DNA of 40,402 nt from Betaproteobacteria bacterium (GTDB taxonomy: Bacteria; Pseudomonadota; Gammaproteobacteria; Burkholderiales; Eutrophovitaceae): NCBI GenBank assembly GCA_020346185.1, contig CP070775.1, positions 1,586,835 to 1,627,236 of the forward strand, in the 5' to 3' direction. This document shows positions 35,665-40,402 of the stretch, one piece after another (position 1 is the first letter of the stretch; every line of letters begins with the position of its first letter). The notes beneath the pieces are model-generated. The model made no database searches. It was given only the letters and a program-made list of their open reading frames with translations, and was not told the origin of the DNA. The position numbers were made by a program, and so were the translations under genes.

Positions 35665-36320
35665 ATGATTGAGGATCTGAAGAACAAGGTTGTTCTGATA
35701 ACCGGTTCCAGTACCGGCATCGGTGCGGCTGTTGCGAAAGCGTTTGGCGCCAATGGTGCAAAAGTTGCGGTGCACTACAATAGCAGCAAGCCCGACGCGG
35801 AAAAAGTAGCCGGCGACATCGAAGACAGTGGCGGTCAGGCAATTACCCTCCAAGGGGATGTCACCAACAGTGATGTCTGCGCCGAGCTGGTCGAGGAAAC
35901 TGTGGCACGCTTGGGCAGGATCGATATCCTCGTCAATAACGCCGGTGGATTGATCAAGCGTATTCCGATTGCTGAGATCAGCGAAGACCTCTTCGAGCGC
36001 GTCATGGCGGTGCCGCCGGCGCCGTGCTGTATGCCGGAACCAAGGGATTCATCAGTACCATCACGCGCGGATTCGCCAAGGAACTGGTCAAGGACAAGAT
36101 CCGCGTCAACGCGGTATCGCCTGGTGTGATCAACACGCCGTTTCACGAGCGGTTTTCCACACCGGAAATGTTGGAAGGGTTCAAGGCGACCATTCCGATG
36201 AACCGCCTTGGTGAAGCCGACGAATGCGCCGGCGCGTTTCTTTTTCTCGCTTCGGAGCAGATGTCCGGCTACATAACCGGACAGATTATCGAAGTCAACG
36301 GCGGACAGTACATGCCGTGA
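35665..36320 (+). pseudogene. SDR oxidoreductase gene with internal deletion and frame change
   Basis: The N-terminal part is a normal SDR: 'VVLITGSSTGIGAAVAKAFG', 'VDILVNNAGG'-like 'IDILVNNAGGLIKRIP', and 'EDLFERVMAV'. At 36006-36012 the frame jumps directly to 'GGAAGAVLYAGTKGFISTIT', which carries the Tyr-x-x-x-Lys motif, followed by 'VNAVSPGVINTPFH' and 'YITGQIIEVNGGQYMP'. The intervening 35-45 residues, including the catalytic serine strand, are missing. The junction lies in GGCGGTG, which can be read in either frame, suggesting deletion between two short direct repeats. A GGGAAGGGGGAGAG ribosome-binding site remains. The product would be inactive. Confidence 0.85.
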
Positions 36321-36420
36321 TATTTCATACCATTGCGTCATCGTCTCCTTGCCTTTGCCATCACGGATGACACGGATACTTTGACACTGCCAACTGAATA
36401 TTGCTACTGGGGGAGTCGCT

Positions 36421-37176
36421 ATGTTTGATTTGAGCGGAAAGGTAGCGCTGATTACCGGTGCATCACGCGGCCTTGGTTGGGCAATGGCGCAATCGCTTGC
36501 CGAAAGTGGTGCGCACGTTCTGCTCAATGCGCGTGATGCCAATGTTATCGACGAGCGCGCTGCAGAATTGAAGTCGAGAGGCTTAAGTGGCGAAGCCGCG
36601 CCATTCGATGTCACTGATTACGCGGCCGCGGCAGCGGCGGTCGAAGCCGCGGCCAGCAAGCATGGTCGCTTCGACATTCTCGTTGCCAATGCCGGTATCC
36701 AGCATCGCGCACCGATCACCGAATTTGAAACGGCCGACTTTGAGCGGGTCGTCGCCACCAACCTGACCGGAGTATGGGCGCTGGCAAAAGAGGCGGCGAA
36801 GGTGATGATCCCTGCGAAGCGCGGGCGCATCATCATGACCGGATCCATCAGTGCTCTGCTTGGACGCAAGACAATTCCGGCGTACATTGCTTCCAAAGGC
36901 GCAGTGCACTCGCTGACACGCCAGCTCGCAATCGAGTTGGCGCCGCACAACATCACAGTCAATTCGATTGCTCCAGGCTATTTCGCAACCGAAATGAACA
37001 CCGCGCTTATCAACGACAAGGAGTTCAACGACTGGGTGTGTGGGCGTACCCCGGCCGGGCGTTGGGGGCAACTCGATGAAATTGGTCCGCCAGCCGTGTT
37101 CCTTGCGTCGGATGAAGCCTCTTATGTTAATGGCCATGTACTGGTTGTGGATGGTGCGTTCAGCGTGGCAATGTAG
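36421..37176 (+). CDS. SDR oxidoreductase, gluconate 5-dehydrogenase-like
   Basis: This is an intact classical SDR of 251 residues. The cofactor motif is 'ALITGASRGLGWAMAQSLAE' (TG at 12-13), with 'ILVANAGIQHRAP' (N90), catalytic Ser142 in 'IIMTGSISALLGRKTIPAYI', Tyr155 and Lys159 (YIASK). 'RDAN' after the second strand is compatible with NADP. Overall it resembles gluconate 5-dehydrogenase (IdnO-like), which interconverts 5-ketogluconate and gluconate; the exact sugar acid is inference. ATG 36421 follows TGGGGGAG. It starts 100 bp after the SDR pseudogene and 48 bp before the hydroxyacid dehydrogenase gene. Confidence 0.9.
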   Translation: MFDLSGKVALITGASRGLGWAMAQSLAESGAHVLLNARDANVIDERAAELKSRGLSGEAAPFDVTDYAAAAAAVEAAASKHGRFDILVANAGIQHRAPITEFETADFERVVATNLTGVWALAKEAAKVMIPAKRGRIIMTGSISALLGRKTIPAYIASKGAVHSLTRQLAIELAPHNITVNSIAPGYFATEMNTALINDKEFNDWVCGRTPAGRWGQLDEIGPPAVFLASDEASYVNGHVLVVDGAFSVAM

Positions 37177-37224
37177 TAGGCACCAAACAATAACCGATAA
37201 CCTGACACGCAGGAGTAGAGTCAG

Positions 37225-38250
37225 ATGGGCGAGAAATTCCGCGTAGGTGTCAGCCCCGAGGTCGTGACAGCCGATGGCGGCACGGTGTTCGGAGAGGACG
37301 CCATGAAGATACTCGACGACCCGGCTATCGAATGGGAGTATCTCCCTGAGCGCGTTCCAGCGCTGACGCAGGAACACGCCGCCCGCTATGACGCGTTCTG
37401 CCTGATGACGGCAAAAGTCACGAGAGAAACTCTGTCCGGTCGGCATCGTCGTCTGAAACTGGTTGCGCGCTTCGGTGTTGGCTATGACTCGGTGGACGTG
37501 CCGGCGTGTACCGAGGCGGGCGTGATGCTCACGATCACACCCGAAGGGGTGAGGCGGCCAGTAGCCTCCTCAGTGATGGCGTACGTCTTGGCGCTCGCGC
37601 ATCGTATGTTACTGAAGGACCAGCTGGTCAGAGAGAATCGTTGGGCCGAGAAGGGCAACTTTCTCGGCATGGGATTGACGGGACGCACGCTGGGTGTTAT
37701 CGGCGTTGGCAACATTGGTTCTGAGGTCTTTCGTCTGGCACAGCCGTTTGACATGCGCTTGCTTGGTTGCGATCCGAACGTGCCGCAGTCAGAGGTCGAC
37801 TCGCTGGGCGTAACAATGACCGACATGGACACACTAATGCGCGAGTCGGATTTCGTTTCCGTCAACACCTTACTCGATGACACCACGCGCGGATTGATCG
37901 GTGCCCGCGAATTCGGGCTGATGAAGCCGACCGCGTACTTCATCAATACATCGCGCGGCCCGGTGGTGCAGGAAGCGGCGCTCACAGAAACACTGGAGAA
38001 CAACCTCATTGCCGGCGCGGCAATAGACGTGTTCGCACAAGAACCGGTTGCCATGGATAACCCCTTGTTGAAACTCGACAACGTGATACTGGCGCCCCAT
38101 GCGATCTGTCATACCGACGAATGCATGCAACTGCTAGGCAAGCTCGCTTTCCAGGCAGCTGCAGACCTTGCACACGGTCGCAAGGCGGAACATCTGGTGA
38201 ACCCGGAAGTTTTAGATCATCCCGCATGGTCAGGCAAGTGGTCGCAGTAG
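37225..38250 (+). CDS. D-isomer-specific 2-hydroxyacid dehydrogenase
   Basis: This is a 341-residue NAD-dependent D-2-hydroxyacid dehydrogenase. The Rossmann motif is 'LGVIGVGNIGSEVFRLAQPF' (GVGNIG at 160-165). The catalytic set is Arg244 in 'NTSRGPVVQE', Glu273 in 'DVFAQEPV' and His292 in 'ILAPHAICHTDEC'. The N-terminal domain has 'LVARFGVGYDSVDVPACTEA'. The family includes glyoxylate/hydroxypyruvate reductases and phosphoglycerate dehydrogenase-like enzymes; the substrate is probably a C2-C4 hydroxyacid. AGGAGTAGAG precedes the ATG. The neighbours suggest sugar-acid or hydroxyacid catabolism. Confidence 0.9.
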   Translation: MGEKFRVGVSPEVVTADGGTVFGEDAMKILDDPAIEWEYLPERVPALTQEHAARYDAFCLMTAKVTRETLSGRHRRLKLVARFGVGYDSVDVPACTEAGVMLTITPEGVRRPVASSVMAYVLALAHRMLLKDQLVRENRWAEKGNFLGMGLTGRTLGVIGVGNIGSEVFRLAQPFDMRLLGCDPNVPQSEVDSLGVTMTDMDTLMRESDFVSVNTLLDDTTRGLIGAREFGLMKPTAYFINTSRGPVVQEAALTETLENNLIAGAAIDVFAQEPVAMDNPLLKLDNVILAPHAICHTDECMQLLGKLAFQAAADLAHGRKAEHLVNPEVLDHPAWSGKWSQ

Positions 38251-38252
38251 TA

Positions 38253-38330
38253 AAGCTACCGCACACCCCGATTGCGGTGTCGCGTGCTCGCTTAGTCCTC
38301 GCGCTCCGAAAAGTGCGTATGTGGCTTCGA
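38253..38330 (+). repeat. Diverged intergenic repeat, copy 2
   Basis: AGCTACCGCACACCCCGATT, then GCGGTGTCGCGTGCTCG and TGCGTATGTGGC, match the copy at 30612-30690 in order and orientation. This copy can form a small ACCGCA / TGCGGT hairpin. It begins just after the stop of the hydroxyacid dehydrogenase gene. Confidence 0.55.
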
Positions 38331-38538
38331 CGTAACGTTCGCACCGCGAACATGAGTCTCCGCCGAAACTCGCGAAGCTCGTTGTCTCGTCCCTCGCACG
38401 GTTCTTTCGAAACAGGCGGTTCCTTGCGCCCGAGCTGCTCGTGACGCTTTTGTATCTGCGACCAGCGGCATCTGGGCAAGAGCATTCGCGTGGGGTTTTT
38501 GTACGGGTTATATTGAAACTTCGAGTTGGAGCGAATCA

Positions 38539-39321
38539 GTGAGAACGAACCCGGTCAAGGAAAAACTGCTGGCAGGTCAAGGCGCGTTTGGCACGCTGGG
38601 GTGGGAATTTCTGGTTCCCGGCCTGCCGCAGGTCGTGAAAGCGGCAGGGGCCGAATTCCTGTTGATCGATATGGAACATGCCGGTACCAGCTACGAAACA
38701 CTCAAGCAGCAAGTTGCGCTTTCAAGGGGTATCGATCTGGTCCCCATGGTGCGGGTGCCGGCAAACCAGTATCACAACATTTCGCGGGCACTGGATCTGG
38801 GCGCCATGGGCATTATGGCGCCGATGGTCGGCAGCGCCGAAGAGGCCCGGCATATCGTCTCGTGCACACGCTATCCTCCTGATGGACGCCGCGGTGCCGC
38901 TTTTGGATTTGCCGCTGATGACTATGAGGGCGGGCCGGTTGCGGAAAAGATCAAGATAGCCAATTCACGTACGTTGGTGATGTGCCTGATCGAAACGGAA
39001 GAAGGTGTTCGAAACGTTGACGAAATCGCGGCGGTACCGGGTGTTGACGTGCTGTGGCTGGGGCATTTTGATCTCACCAACTTTCTGGGTATTCCCGCGC
39101 AGTTTGATCACCCGAAATACATCGAAGCCGTCGACCGCATCGCGGCGGCAGCGGGTAAGCATAACAAGGTACTCGGTTTCATGACCGCCGATGACGCTTG
39201 GAGCCGGGCTTATTGGGACAAAGGTTTCCGCCTGTTCGCCATGGGTGTCGATTCGATGTTGTTGCAAGGTGCGCTGCACGCCGGGCTGGTAACGCTGCGA
39301 GAGCTGCAAGGCAAGCGCTGA
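38539..39321 (+). CDS. HpcH/HpaI aldolase family protein
   Basis: This is a 260-residue class II pyruvate-dependent aldolase/citrate-lyase-fold protein, a TIM barrel. The catalytic histidine is in 'FLLIDMEHAGTSYETLK' (H47), the substrate Arg in 'VPMVRVP' (R72), and the metal ligands are Glu152 in 'CLIETEEGVRNVDEI' and Asp178 in 'LWLGHFDLTNFLG'. 'MAPMVGSAEEARHIVSCTRY' and the following 'PPDGRRGAAFG' are family hallmarks. It probably cleaves a 2-keto-3-deoxy sugar acid or hydroxy-keto acid to pyruvate plus an aldehyde. The start is GTG 38539, preceded by TTGGAG. Confidence 0.93.
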   Translation: MRTNPVKEKLLAGQGAFGTLGWEFLVPGLPQVVKAAGAEFLLIDMEHAGTSYETLKQQVALSRGIDLVPMVRVPANQYHNISRALDLGAMGIMAPMVGSAEEARHIVSCTRYPPDGRRGAAFGFAADDYEGGPVAEKIKIANSRTLVMCLIETEEGVRNVDEIAAVPGVDVLWLGHFDLTNFLGIPAQFDHPKYIEAVDRIAAAAGKHNKVLGFMTADDAWSRAYWDKGFRLFAMGVDSMLLQGALHAGLVTLRELQGKR

Positions 39322-39459
39322 AGCGTTGCGCTAACGGACAGGCGCTCGGCCCAGCGCGACCCGACCTACCGTTCTTTCCGAGCCAGTGGCTATGGCGTAT
39401 CGCGGTCGTCGAGCGACCGGCGTCCTGACCGGACAGGGTATTGCGCGCATGAGGTGGAT

Positions 39460-39530
39460 ATTCCAATTAGTAATTTTAATATATTTCTTTATTCTTTCCC
39501 TTGCTAAATAGCGCGCACTAAACTGGCCGC
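39460..39530 (+). promoter_or_regulatory. AT-rich promoter-like segment before the TSUP gene
   Basis: ATTAGTAATTTTAATATATT and the following T-rich tract stand out from the GC-rich surroundings, 20-90 bp upstream of the TSUP start. A specific -35/-10 pair cannot be fixed by eye, but the segment is the likely promoter and could also bind nucleoid proteins. Confidence 0.4.
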
Positions 39531-39551
39531 CGTTTCACGGAGCGGTGGTAA

Positions 39552-40331
39552 ATGGAACTGGTTTTCGTGTTCAGCGGATTTCTTGTGGGGCTCGTGATCG
39601 GCATATCCGGTGTGGGAGGGGGTTCATTAATGACTCCCTTGCTTGTCATGGGCTTCGGGGTCGCCCCGGCCACGGCAGTTGGCACTGACCTGCTCTACGC
39701 CGGCCTGACCAAGGCCGGCGGCACTGTCGCGCGGGGCAAGCTTGGCTCCGTGGACTGGCGTATCGCTGCTTTATTGATGCTTGGCAGCGTGCCTGCGGCT
39801 CTGGCGACAAGTGCCATCGTGTCGCGTTCTGCGATGCACGGAGCAGGGGTCGGGGCGGTGATTACCTCAGCGCTTGGTGTCATGTTACTGGTGACAGCGC
39901 TTGCGTTGGTCTTCCGGCATCGGCTGCTTGCAACGGAAGGTCGCCTTGGACGCGGGGTCGAGAAGCTGCGTTCTGGCAACGTGCTGGCGTGGACACTGTT
40001 ATTGGGTGCGGTGCTTGGAGTACTGGTGACGCTGACTTCGGTCGGTGCCGGTGCACTAGGCGTGGTCGCTCTTTTGATGCTGTATCCGCACCTGCCGACC
40101 AATAGTCTGGCCGGAACCGATATCGTGCACGCGGTCCCATTGACTCTGGTGGCTGGTGCCGGGCATGCGATCGCGGGCTCGGTCGACTACCAGTTGCTCG
40201 GCAATCTTCTGGTTGGCTCGCTGCCGGGCATCGTTGGCGGCAGCCTGCTTGCGCATCGTGTGCCGGAGAAGGCACTGCGGTATGTCATGAGTACAGTGTT
40301 GTTCGTGGTCGGCATCAAGCTGTTGAGTTGA
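39552..40331 (+). CDS. TSUP family (TauE/SafE) sulfite/organosulfonate exporter-like protein
   Basis: This is a 259-residue inner-membrane protein with about eight helices in two repeats. The first repeat has 'VGLVIGISGVGGGSLMTPLL' with the conserved glycine cluster and 'ATAVGTDLLYAGLTKAGGTV'. The second has 'GVLVTLTSVGAGALGVVALL' and 'TNSLAGTDIVHAVPLTLVAG'. TSUP proteins export sulfite, sulfonates or small organic anions; the cargo is unassigned here. ATG 39552 has ACGGAGCGG upstream. It follows the aldolase by 230 bp with its own AT-rich upstream region, so it may be a separate transcript. Confidence 0.9.
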   Translation: MELVFVFSGFLVGLVIGISGVGGGSLMTPLLVMGFGVAPATAVGTDLLYAGLTKAGGTVARGKLGSVDWRIAALLMLGSVPAALATSAIVSRSAMHGAGVGAVITSALGVMLLVTALALVFRHRLLATEGRLGRGVEKLRSGNVLAWTLLLGAVLGVLVTLTSVGAGALGVVALLMLYPHLPTNSLAGTDIVHAVPLTLVAGAGHAIAGSVDYQLLGNLLVGSLPGIVGGSLLAHRVPEKALRYVMSTVLFVVGIKLLS

Positions 40332-40402
40332 TTGCCGCCGATTGAGAAGTTGTGATGAGACTTCTGCGTTATGTATTCGTACGATTCAATTGATCAGCGC
40401 AT

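Noticed and set aside
38121..38444. ORF across the end of the hydroxyacid dehydrogenase gene
   Set aside because: It covers the repeat copy in one frame and is Arg-rich; it is likely non-coding. A frame through the other copy resembles it only because the DNA is repeated.
1..40402. tRNA, rRNA, CRISPR array or intact prophage
   Set aside because: Looked for by eye on both strands; no regular repeat-spacer pattern, cloverleaf with GTTCRA-type loop or phage structural gene was found.

Overview
The window is a roughly 40 kb piece of a moderately GC-rich Pseudomonadota chromosome, most likely Gammaproteobacteria or a close Betaproteobacteria relative. This is inferred from gene content, not from a search: nuoLMN followed by a NudF-type Nudix gene, htpG behind a textbook sigma-32 promoter, CpdA-, AcpH- and SrkA-type proteins, and a cysteine-type intracellular PHA depolymerase. 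No rRNA, tRNA, CRISPR array or complete mobile element was seen.

Layout. (1) 1-4813: the 3' end of a complex I operon (nuoL partial, nuoM, nuoN) with a Nudix hydrolase gene overlapping nuoN by 4 bp. (2) 4831-8245, minus strand: a PQQ-type sugar dehydrogenase, a 72-residue unknown protein, and a MerR-PAS-GGDEF-EAL regulator that carries three frameshifts and a nonsense codon. (3) 8366-15689: htpG with its heat-shock promoter, a CDP-alcohol phosphatidyltransferase, a histidine-phosphatase-like lipoprotein, an enoyl-CoA hydratase, an overlapping FIST/DUF599 pair, and a phytanoyl-CoA dioxygenase-like protein. (4) 15.7-21.1 kb: a decayed, gene-poor zone with small broken ORFs, a cAMP phosphodiesterase-like gene, a HAD nucleotidase-like gene, and abutting IS30- and IS3-family remnants. 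(5) 21.3-26.3 kb, minus strand: a close-packed run of SulP transporter, M20 amidohydrolase, acpH and MFS transporter. (6) 26.4-32.5 kb: unknown proteins, several small or broken genes including a tandem pair of small secreted proteins with one copy frameshifted, an SDR, a lipase-like lipoprotein and srkA. (7) 32.7-40.3 kb, all plus strand: phaZ, a broken cupin dioxygenase gene, a quinone oxidoreductase, a deleted SDR, an intact SDR, a D-2-hydroxyacid dehydrogenase, an HpcH/HpaI aldolase and a TSUP exporter. The last four suggest oxidation and cleavage of a sugar acid or hydroxyacid.

The dominant theme is gene decay. At least six coding regions are broken. Two lesions have the signature of replication slippage rather than sequencing error: an exact 8-bp tandem duplication just after a start codon, and a deletion of roughly 100-130 bp whose junction lies in a 7-bp GGCGGTG sequence. 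I did not find an undescribed defence or mobile system. The most distinctive items are the multiply broken MerR-PAS-GGDEF-EAL protein with degenerate active sites, the FIST/DUF599 pair, the tandem secreted-protein paralogues, and a diverged intergenic repeat present at 30.6 and 38.3 kb.
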